The notes beneath the pieces are model-generated. The model searched no databases, had not been told where the DNA came from, and saw only the letters and a list, made by a program, of their open reading frames with translations. From contig NC_077227.1 in the NCBI RefSeq assembly GCF_027887165.1, positions 62,600,107 through 62,664,106 of the forward strand: 64,000 nucleotides of DNA, given 5' to 3'. Below are positions 46,513 to 54,989 of the stretch, piece after piece. The stretch is from Monodelphis domestica (taxonomy: Eukaryota; Chordata; Mammalia; Didelphimorphia; Didelphidae). The translations under genes and the position numbers were made by a program. Every line of letters begins with the position of its first letter. Positions within the stretch are counted from its first letter, which is position 1.

Positions 46513-46830
46513 TTGGGAAAAGTGCACTGGCCTTCTTCAGGTGTGGCTGAAGCAGAAATTCAGGTCTCCTTGAATAAACTACTTCAGGGCTGTTCCATAG
46601 ATGCGGTCTACAATTCCTGCCCCATTGAGCATTTGCCCAAAGGCTACCAACTTAAGGCAATCACTATTCATGGACAACCTCCAGAGCTAACTGGGTTCGG
46701 GGCTAATATAGGTTTTCTGGAACAGCTTAATGAAAGTATGGCTTTTGTTTTGATTTTGAGGGATGAGCTTTTGTTGAATTTGTTTTCCTTGAAAGCCGTG
46801 ATCGTCTATTCCAAGTCAGAAGATGGGTAA
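46513..46830 (+). other. Open frame of 105 codons, not recognised
   Basis: The frame opens MGKVHWPSSGVAEAEIQVS and includes IDAVYNSCPIEHLPKGY and AITIHGQPPELTGFGANIGF. The composition is protein-like, unlike the repeat-derived frames nearby. There is no clear splice site or promoter, and its end runs into a SINE. It may be a retrocopy fragment or an exon of an unseen gene. No function is proposed. Confidence 0.25.
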
Positions 46831-46968
46831 GGGTTAAGCAACTGGGGTTAAATGATTCGTCCAGGGTCACATAGGAACTAGGAAGTTTCTGAGGCTAAAT
46901 TTGAACCCAGGATCTCCTGTCTCCAGAGTTATTCCTCTCTCTATACACTGAACCACTTAACAGCCCCA
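46790..46968 (-). mobile_element. tRNA-derived SINE (Mar1/WSINE type)
   Basis: Reverse copy, diverged, ending CCACTTAACAGCCCC. Confidence 0.85.
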
Positions 46969-47297
46969 AAATCTTTCATTAAGAATGTTTATTTTTATTT
47001 TTTTAAGTTTCAGAAAACAGTAAAACCTGAGTGTTAAACCAGAGGAGAACTGGGGAATTCCATGATTCTATTTTCTCAGGACACCTTGGGTAGTGTGTGA
47101 GCTCCTGGAACCCTCTACTGGCACCAGGCAGAAAGGGATTTCATTGAGGTTTTTTGTTTTTTTTTTGTCTGTCTTCGCTGGCAAGTTCATGGACTTTCTG
47201 GTTTTAAAGTTGACAAGAAACTATCTCCTCCTAGCAAGCTGAGAGGTACAGAAAAGGCGAGCTTGCCAGGCTGAAGTTACAGGAGCAATTCCGGGGA

Positions 47298-47438
47298 ATG
47301 TAAGGACTAGACGATGGGCTTAAGTGACTTGCCCAGGGTCACAAAGCCAGGAAGGGTCTGAGGCAACATTTGAACCTAGGATCTCCCAGGGTCAATCTCA
47401 GCTCTCAATCCACTAAGCTACCCAGCTACCAAGCTAGT
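47298..47438 (-). mobile_element. SINE fragment (Mar1/WSINE type)
   Basis: TGACTTGCCCAGGGTCACAA..CACTAAGCTACCCAGCTACC; lacks the tail. Confidence 0.85.
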
Positions 47439-47657
47439 CCTAAAATTAGTCTTTTCTTAGAGTCTTTCTGTAATCAGGAAAATAGTTTCACCTGTTGGAT
47501 AGGTGCACCAAACTGAAGTCCAAATTAGCACCTGATTTCCCTAAGTGCTTAGATACAAGGTACCACCCTTCTCTAACAATTTAGGTCCTTAGCAGCTTTT
47601 TAGTGGGTAAAATACCCCCACGGATATCACGGACTGGCCTTTGGAGAGCGCCTCAGG

Positions 47658-47685
47658 AAATAAAAGGAGGCGGGGCTCTTGGTTT
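47658..47685 (+). promoter_or_regulatory. Proximal promoter remnant of homeobox copy 3
   Basis: AAATAAAAGGAGGCGGGGCTCTTGGTTTC keeps the GC box and the CTCTTGGTTT block of copies 1 and 2 (first 20 bases shown in separate parts: AAATAAAAGGAGG, then GCGGGGCTCTTGG). Downstream, the CCAAT-box position reads CTCTTTG and the TATA position is not TATAAAT. The AATAAAAGG just upstream could serve as a weak TATA-like element. ATG is at 47832. Confidence 0.65.
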
Positions 47686-47831
47686 CTCTTTGTGGGGACT
47701 TGAAGTAACTCACAAGTGGATGCTTTAAGGCTTCTCCATTCCTTCCAGTCCTTGGGAGCAAGATTTTTTATTCTTCCCGCAGCACTCCCTGGCACACCTC
47801 ATTTGGATCCTGTCTTCTGCCTCGAAGGAAC

Positions 47832-47862
47832 ATGGACACCAAACCTCCACCCGATTCTTTGA
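47832..47862 (+). CDS. Copy 3 exon 1 (start codon exon)
   Basis: Ten codons plus one base, GTAAGT donor. It is 15 nt shorter than in copies 1 and 2 but in the same phase. Confidence 0.85.
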
Positions 47863-50800
47863 GTAAGTGAAGCCTTCTATTCCACAAAGACTTGTTGAAG
47901 TTTGATGACTTTTCCTATGGGGATGATGGGTTGACATCTCTTCGGTGTCTTCAGGATTTCCGGACTTTGAAGGAATTTCAGCTGACAGGATGCTTCTGGG
48001 TTAGTGCTGGAATATTTTTATTAGCTCAGATTTCCCAGAAGTTCTCCTCGAGTTCAGGGTCAGATCCTTGGTCCTTGAAAAAAATGGTCAATGAATGAAA
48101 GTGTGAATGAATAGATGAAAGAGCCCAGTCTCTCCTCCAACTCTCCCCACTCCCAGGTTAATTCCAACCCTTTGCATTTTATTCTGAAATAATACATTGA
48201 GACCCCTTGTGAAATTGATTCAAACTGTCTTCCCTTCTGCCTGAACAGTCTTCCTAGTCCAGATTATCTAGGACGTGCTTATCAGTTTGCATATTTTATC
48301 ACCCAAGGAGAATGCAAACTCCTAAATGTTAAGGGGAGTAGAGGGGAAGGTTGGAGGAAGAGGTTGCTTGTTATCTTCATTCTATCTCTATGTCTTGCAT
48401 GTTGTCAGCAATAAATCTGTGGTGGGAAGGGCTTAAGTTGATGCTTGGAAACCTGCCTTCAAAAAAAGATTTTTAAAGTTACTATCAATGAAGGACTTTG
48501 TTTGGATGGTTTTCTTTCACTGGTGTCTTGAAAGAATTGTATATTAAGTTTTTTTTTTTAATTAAGCCCTTCCCTTCTATCTTAGAATTGATATTGGTTT
48601 CAAGACAGAAGGGCAGTAAGGACTAGGCAATTAGGGTTAAGTGACTTGCTCAGGATCACATGGCTACAAAATGTTTGCGGTTAGCCTGAGGTCAGATGAG
48701 AACACGGGTCCTCCTGACTCCAGGCCTGGCTCTCTATCCTGATCCACTTAGCTGCCCCAAGGGTTACATACTGTTAATTAACTTAAGTAAATCCCTTAGC
48801 TAAAGGGAGGATGGCTCAATGGGTATGATGAAGCTGATCCCAGAGCCAAGAAATTCAGAGGATTTAGAAGGGGGCTCACATATGGAGAGGCAAACATGGC
48901 ATCATGAATTAAAAGATCTGCCCATAGAGTCATAAGACTCAAGTTCAAGTCCTGCCTCTGACATAGTTTGGTTGTGTGACCCTGAGTCAGTCTTTGAATT
49001 CAGGTAGAGCTCTAGGGAACTCAACCTAGTCTCCTTGAAGAAGTTCCTTGGTTGGTTTTTGTTTTGAAGTTGGGCCTATGATTTAATTGGTGGAGGGATC
49101 TGCCCTCTCTGCCCAGTGGAGAGAGAGAGGAGTCAGGGCTAGGAATAGACACAACTTCCTACCTTTTGGGGCAGTTGTTTCTCAGCATTTGCAATAGGCT
49201 TTTCAAGCCTGCAGCTTCTTTTTAGACACCCACAACCCTGGGCTTGATGGTAGATGAGCTAGAGATAAATACCTATAAACTACCCAAGGGCTATTCAGTT
49301 CAACAGGTACCAAATCCCTGTTTTGTACTCACATTCATGTATCTAGAGCTGGGGGCACCTGTGATATAACCTGAGTAAGGAGTAAGGGATGAGGAAGGGA
49401 AGATCTTTGCCATCCAAGAGTGGGATGGTAGAGAAAGTAATCACCATGGACAAAGTGGCAAGAAAGGGGGGATTTCAAGGGTCCAAGGGGTGAGAGAGGG
49501 GATTCCAAGCCTAGAGGATACCTGAGCCAAGACACTGAATGAGAGAGTGGTTGTTCAGCTGGGCTGGAGAATGTAGAAGTAAGCTGGAGAGGTAGGTTGG
49601 TTCCACATTGTAGTTAATTGACTTGCCACCAGATTCAGAGGCCTTTGCTTCATATACTCCACTTCTTTTCCCCTCCTTAAGAAATGAGGAGTAAATGAAA
49701 GAATGATGGTGGAGTTGATGGAGGGGAAGAGAATGGGGTGGGGGGAAGATATTTAAATTATTTGCCAATGTCAAGCAGTCAAGTGAATAAATGTGGAGGC
49801 AGAGCATCTATTTAAGGGAGGGTATTACAATAGGAAAGTCAAAAGTAATAACTTGATTGGCCTAAAAGTCTTGAGAAAAGGAAAGGGAACAAACAGATGT
49901 AAGGGGCATAATAAAGACCTGAGGACACACTTTATGGAATATTCCTAATGAAGGAAGAAGAGAATGAAAAGATAGGAATACTGGGCAAAGAGAAGGAGAA
50001 AAACACATCAGGGAAAGGAAGGGAGGGAGGATTAAAGACAGTTGTGTCCATTGCTACAGAGGCTTTTTGAAGGCTCAAAGCCATTATTCTACATGTGATC
50101 TAGTAAGAGAAGGAAATGCTCCAGTTTTTGTAAATTAACTCTCCAAATCTTTTCCCTCCCTTTCTCTTAGAGCCTGGCTCTAACCTACCTGCAAGAAGAA
50201 AACGAACAATATTTAGTAAAGCACAAAGAAATATTTTGATCGACTACTTTCAAAAGGACAACTACCCTGGTATAGAAGAAAGAGAACAACTTTCCAAGAT
50301 GATCAATGTTCCCGAAGACAGAATACAGGCAAGTAGAGAGTTCATGCTGGTATGTTACATGTATAGAAATGATAGTTTCTACACATATATGTGTTTCTTT
50401 AAAGTTCCATTATATATAGCAAAAAATCTATTTAAAAAACAAAATCCTACATTGCCTCTCTTTTATCAACTTGACATTTACTCCTGTGCTGATGGAAAGT
50501 CTCCTTGAGTTTTTCTACTGACTTTTCACTCAAAGCCTGAGTTTGCCAAATGATAGATTCTATTAGAGTCCATCTGAAAGATTTGTACAAACTATCTTAT
50601 GGCAGCATCCTATCCCAAGACTATGATTTACAGTGGAATCCCAGCTCTTTGAGCTTTAAGGGGAATCGTCATTGTTTTGGATATGTTGTGTGAAGATTGT
50701 ATTTAGCTATCTCCTGATTGTAACAATGAAGGTACTTAGCTCTTCCTTTATTGGGAAGATTAAATTGTAATCCCCTATCTATTTTTAGATTTTAATCCCC

Positions 50801-53800
50801 AAGAAGTGTCAACTCAGTTTTAAAAGTAGATCTACCCATTTTAACCACAAAAGGTGTGATCTAACCACAAAAGGTGTGATCTAACCACAAAAGGTGTGAT
50901 CTAACCACAAAAGGTGTGAACACCCATTTCATATATTGAGTGGGCATTCCTGGAGAGGAGGTCTGGTAGAAGTGAAATTTAGGGGAGGGGACTCAAGAGA
51001 AAAAGATCTTTTAAATAGAGGACCACAGAGGCCAGATAGAGGAGAGGTAGATCAATGAATTGATCACTCACCTGGGCTTGGAGTGAACATTCAGTCACTT
51101 GGAGCTGGAGGGAAGACAGACACTCGGACTTGGCTGTGGAACTCGACCCTGGAGGAGCTCATGCAGGAAACCTCAGACTGCTTTCCTTTTAGATGGTCAC
51201 AGTGATAGGTAAAAGGCTGACCTAGTTTCCCTGCCTTTCTGGAGGTGTGAACCTCCAAGAAAGGCCCATTGTCTTGAGACTCTTTTCCCTGATTAGGGCC
51301 TTAGAATTTCTACCTGGCTTATGAGAAGCTGGGGCTTTCTCTCTCTCTCTCCCCTTTTATCTTTTCCTTAATACCTTCTCTCTATTGTAAATAAACTACC
51401 ATAAATTACTTTTTATTTTAGCAATTCATTTTGGTATTTAGAAATTAAATCCCTAATGACCACCAATTAATATTCAAGTCCAACCATAAAAATTTAAGAT
51501 TTTAACATCAGACCCTCATCACACTACATATTTGATGTGAAGTTTTTCCCAGCCTGCTATTTATACAATTATGAAAGGATCTGTTTTTTAGTACCATTGT
51601 TCTGAAAGATGTTTGATCTTTATATCTTCTGTTTTTCCATATGGCAAACTTTACCAGATGAGGCCTTTAAGAAAAAAAGTATTGGGGATTATTTTTAAGT
51701 TTATGACTATATCACTTCCCAGCCTTTTGGCTAAGATCAAGTGAAGTGTATGTCTCTTTAGGCCTTTATTTTAATCAGATGAAGAAATCTACCAACATGA
51801 GAAATGTCTTTTTTATCAACTTGTCCTGTCATGTTTATTTAGATAAATCTATCATAATGAGAAATTGAGGCACAAAGGTTAATCTCTTTACTGGCAAGAC
51901 TAGCAATTACCAATAATAGAAGTCAATAGTCCCTCAGTAACCAAAGACCCCCTATCAGCCCAGCCTTTTTGTACAGTTTAATGGTTATATAGGGTCCAGA
52001 GATATACTCTTAATTAAGATTGTGATTGGTTATTTTTATTTTTTCATTTATTTGAATATTTTCTCATGGTTACATGACTCATGTTCTCTCCCTCCCCTGT
52101 CCTGGATCAAACAGGAAATCTCCTCTGGTTTAGTTGCCTTATTATTCAAAACCTATTTCCATATTATTCTTATTTGTAATAGAGTACTCTTAAAAAAAAA
52201 AAACCAACCCCCAAGTCATATACCTATATAAATGAGTGATAAATCATGTTTTCTTCTCAATTTTCACTCCCACAGTTCTTTCTCTAGATGTGGATAGCAT
52301 TCTTTTTCATAAGTCCCTCAGTATTGTCCTGGATCATTGCATTGCTATTAGTAGAAAAGACTATTATATTTGATCTTTCCATAATGTTTCTGTTACTGTG
52401 TACAATGTTCTCCTGGTCCTGCTCATTTCACTACACTTCAGTTCATGGAGGTCTTTCCAGTTCATATAGAAATCAAGCAGTTTATCATTTTGTATAGCAC
52501 AATAATATCCCATCACCATCATATACCACAATTTTTTCAGCCATTCCCCAATCATGGGACACTCCCTCATTTTCCTTTTTTTTTCCCCATCACAAAGGTG
52601 TAACTATAAATATTTTTGTAAAAACACTTTTTAAAATTTCTTTGGGGTACAAATCCAGTAGTAGTATTGCTGGATCAAAGGGCATGCAATAATTTGGGCA
52701 TAATCCCAAACTTCCTTCCAGAATGGTTGGATCAATCCACAACTCCACCAGTAATGCATTAGTGTCCCAATTTTGCCACATCCCCTCCAACATTTATTGT
52801 TTTCCTTAATCTGTCATATTGGCTAATCTGCTAGGTATGAGGTGGTACCTCAGAGTTGTTTTGATTTGCATTTCTCTAATCAGGAGAAATTTAGAACCCT
52901 TTTTCACATGATTATTTATAGTTTTGATTTCTTCATCTGAAAATTGCCTATTCATATCCCTTGACCATTTTTCAATTGGGGAATGGCTTGATTTCTTATG
53001 AGTTTGACTTAGTTCTGTATATCTTTTGGAAATTAGATGTGATTGATTCTTAATTTCACTATCAGACCATCTGAATAATCATCATCATAGCAACATTCTC
53101 TCAAAGGCTTCATGACAACTCAACCCCCCTGTGCTCTCCTCCCAGATTAGGGATATTCCAGAGTCCATGGCATTATGGAGGGGCAAGAGACTTAGTCATC
53201 TTCCTATAAAATTCTCCAGAAGGTTCCTTATCTACCTGCTCCCTGTATTAATGGAGCCCAACTCTAGGAAAACATCTTGGGACCACACCAAATTATCCTT
53301 CATCTATCTTTCTCATCTACTTCAACTGACATGCTTGTTTTGCTTGCTTACTGAGATGTAGGCATTAGACCTGCACAGTAACACTGTAAGCCTTAAAGCC
53401 TTATAGCTTGATTACAATGGTTCCTGTGATGATGAACAAAACTCTTAACCATTGATCAGTTTTACAATGTTTAGAGAAATACCTGTTTAAAGAAACAACA
53501 ATTGACCCCTTTTCATGATAAGGTAAAAATAAAATTGAAGTGTGGTTAATGGACATTATGACATTTCCTCTCCCCATTTAGGTCTGGTTCCAAAACAGAA
53601 GAGCTAGAAGATCATTGAATCCAAAACAGCTTCCATCTCAACCTTCTACAAGCTTAGGTGAAATTCAGGGAGAGGACCTCTCTGAAAATGCTCTGTCATC
53701 ACCCAGTATGTCTGGGTCTTCCTCCAGCACAGATGAAGAGCCTAGTCAGGAAGTTGGCCAAAGGACTAGCTGCTCCCCAAAGAGAAAGAAGGTGGATTCA

Positions 53801-54769
53801 GCCACTGAGGATGCTTGCTCAAGTGCCCAAGGACATTACTCTGATTCCTCCCCAACCACAAATGCCTCAACTGAACTTCAGCTTTGTACAATGTCCCAAA
53901 GAAGTTCCAGTCAGTGTGCACCTTCCTCAGCTCTTCAGAGTACACCTGGGCCACAAAACTATGGCCCACACACCTCTTATGAGCCTAGTCAGGAAGCTGG
54001 TCAAAGGACTAGCTGCTCCCCAAAGAGAAAGAAGGTGGATCCAGCCACTGAGGATGCTTGCTCAAGTGCCCAAGGACATTACTCTTATTCCTCCCCAACC
54101 ACAAATGCCTCAACTGAACTTCAGCTTTGTACAATGTCCCAAAGAAGTTCCAGTCAGTGTGCACCTTCCTCAGCTCTTCAGAGTACACCTGGGCCACAAA
54201 ACTATGGCCCACACACCTCCTATTATGGAGTGAACTCACTACCTCATGGTCAAGAGCAAAACTGGACAAATAGACAGATTTATTTAAAATATTACCTGTT
54301 GCCTTTTCAGCATGCAGAAGAGCTCCCATGTCAGCTGCAGCAATATGAACCTCAGCAGTCAGCAGCCCTGTTGCTCTTGGTGCCTCAACTCCCCACCTTC
54401 CAGACACAACACATAACTCCATCTCTGAATCAAGCACCAGAAGAGCTTCAAGGCCAGCCATGGCCACCTCCATTGTTGATAGGGGAAGAGCACCAACAAG
54501 AACTGATTCTCATTGATCTATCCAAGAGAACCATTGGACTTGAGTCTCCATGGTTGCTTCCTGATGGAGATCCAGCTGACTCCCTGGAGGCTGCCCCACA
54601 GGGCAATCCGAACATCCTACAGGAATATCAGACATGTTCTGGAATATATGACCAGAAGGATGTCACCCATTCACACTTTTGGAAACTGGAGAGAGAGGGT
54701 GAAACAACTGAAGAAATGAAGAGAGGGGAAAAAACTGATCCTCCCCTCTCTTCCCCTGGGGGAAGATAG
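47832..54769 (+). CDS. Single-homeodomain DUX-like PRD-class homeobox protein, copy 3
   Basis: Exons: 47832-47862, 50171-50328 and 53582-54769, giving 458 residues as it stands. The leader MDTKPPPDSL is followed by the homeodomain at 18-77: ARRKRTIFSKAQRN, YPGI, PEDRIQ|VWFQNRRARR with W48, Q50, N51 and R53. Intron 2 has a GC donor (CAG|GCAAGT). The tail starts Ser/Thr/Glu-rich. Residues 116-196 and 197-277 are a tandem duplication, each unit carrying a basic CSPKRKKVD cluster (nuclear-localisation-like) and PQNYGPHTSY. Gln/Leu/Pro-rich sequence with IDLSKRT follows, homologous to LDLSQIT in copy 1 and FDLPNRT in copy 2. From about residue 417 the sequence no longer aligns with the paralogs, and the ancestral end is found after the ERV at 59432. 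So the present C-terminus is probably derived from inserted DNA. The DUX-like assignment is by homeodomain wording. Whether the gene is still functional is uncertain. Confidence 0.82.
48560..48760 (-). mobile_element. tRNA-derived SINE (Mar1/WSINE type)
   Basis: Reverse copy in intron 1 of copy 3, ending ATCCACTTAGCTGCCCC. Confidence 0.85.
48890..49005 (+). mobile_element. MIR-like SINE remnant
   Basis: AAGTTCAAGTCCTGCCTCTG..TGTGTGACCCTGAGTCAGTC. Confidence 0.65.
49006..50040. other. Intron 1 of copy 3, no feature recognised
   Basis: Only short frames. The final 130 bp before exon 2 (50040-50170) is paralogous to copy 2 intron 1. Confidence 0.45.
50171..50328 (+). CDS. Copy 3 exon 2 (homeodomain residues up to 46), GC donor
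   Basis: 158 nt after TTTCTCTTAG. It is followed by GCAAGT at 50329-50334, a GC rather than GT donor. Encodes ARRKRTIFSKAQ through PEDRIQ. Confidence 0.92.
50842..50920 (+). repeat. Four tandem copies of a 20-bp unit
   Basis: The unit TAACCACAAAAGGTGTGATC is repeated four times with a change only at the last two bases of copy four. It contains AACCACA (RUNX-type core) and AGGTGTGA (T-box half-site type). Lies in intron 2 of copy 3. Confidence 0.95.
50921..51710. other. Intron 2 of copy 3, no other feature recognised
   Basis: No repeat family or exon seen. Confidence 0.4.
51711..51752 (+). pseudogene. RNU2: U2 snRNA 5' fragment
   Basis: ATCACTTCCCAGCCTTTTGG and CTAAGATCAAGTGAAGT match the first ~40 nt of U2 spliceosomal RNA, including the segment just before the branch-site-pairing region. 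Homology is lost after about 51752. It is a short retrocopy or RNA fragment in intron 2 of copy 3. Confidence 0.85.
52030..53045 (-). mobile_element. L1 3' end, about 1 kb
   Basis: 3' UTR (TTTTCTCATGGTTACATGAC) and ORF2 C-terminal region (52364-52793 minus frames: GEWLKKLWYMMVMGYYCA; FDPAILLLDLYPKEI) through the Cys-rich region, in intron 2 of copy 3, antisense to it. Confidence 0.9.
53582..54769 (+). CDS. Copy 3 exon 3, with internal duplication
   Basis: Starts VWFQNRRARRSLNPKQ after a CCCCATTTAG acceptor. The open frame ends at 54769; paralog alignment ends earlier, near 54640. Confidence 0.88.
   Translation, partial: VWFQNRRARRSLNPKQLPSQPSTSLGEIQGEDLSENALSSPSMSGSSSSTDEEPSQEVGQRTSCSPKRKKVDSATEDACSSAQGHYSDSSPTTNASTELQLCTMSQRSSSQCAPSSALQSTPGPQNYGPHTSYEPSQEAGQRTSCSPKRKKVDPATEDACSSAQGHYSYSSPTTNASTELQLCTMSQRSSSQCAPSSALQSTPGPQNYGPHTSYYGVNSLPHGQEQNWTNRQIYLKYYLLPFQHAEELPCQLQQYEPQQSAALLLLVPQLPTFQTQHITPSLNQAPEELQGQPWPPPLLIGEEHQQELILIDLSKRTIGLESPWLLPDGDPADSLEAAPQGNPNILQEYQTCSGIYDQKDVTHSHFWKLEREGETTEEMKRGEKTDPPLSSPGGR
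53738..54223 (+). repeat. In-frame 243-bp tandem duplication in copy 3 exon 3
   Basis: Unit 1 is 53738-53980 and unit 2 is 53981-54223 (81 codons each). They differ at only about five bases, giving V/A, S/P and D/Y changes. Copies 1 and 2 have a single unit, so the duplication is recent and specific to copy 3. Confidence 0.97.
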
Positions 54770-54989
54770 CACAATTTGTCTTCCAGAGGGACAGAATATG
54801 TCTCCTCAAAGATTGGGTTTGGGAGGTGGAGGTTAAGGACTGGAGGAGAAGGTCTTAGAGAAATGACCCACAGCCTCCCTTCTTAATTTTGGCTGTTGCT
54901 GAGAGGCAGGGTAAACTTCCTACCTCTGGATCCTCCCAGTATCCCAACTGCCACCCTTCCATTTGAGACCTATTTCACTCCTTAGCTCC

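Noticed and set aside
12475-48330. Similarity between ~12.48 kb and ~48.29 kb as part of the homeobox duplication
   Set aside because: The positions relative to the genes differ (upstream of copy 1, intron 1 of copy 3) and the wording is typical of an old dispersed repeat.
50842-50920. CRISPR array
   Set aside because: Direct 20-bp tandem repeats with no spacers in a vertebrate intron.
53658-54233. Second plus-strand frame of 191 codons over exon 3 of copy 3
   Set aside because: It is an alternative frame kept open by the duplicated unit; it has no homeodomain continuity and no equivalent in copies 1 and 2.
54009-54473. Minus-strand frame of 154 codons
   Set aside because: It lies opposite exon 3 of copy 3; its length follows from the duplicated coding sequence and codon bias on the other strand.
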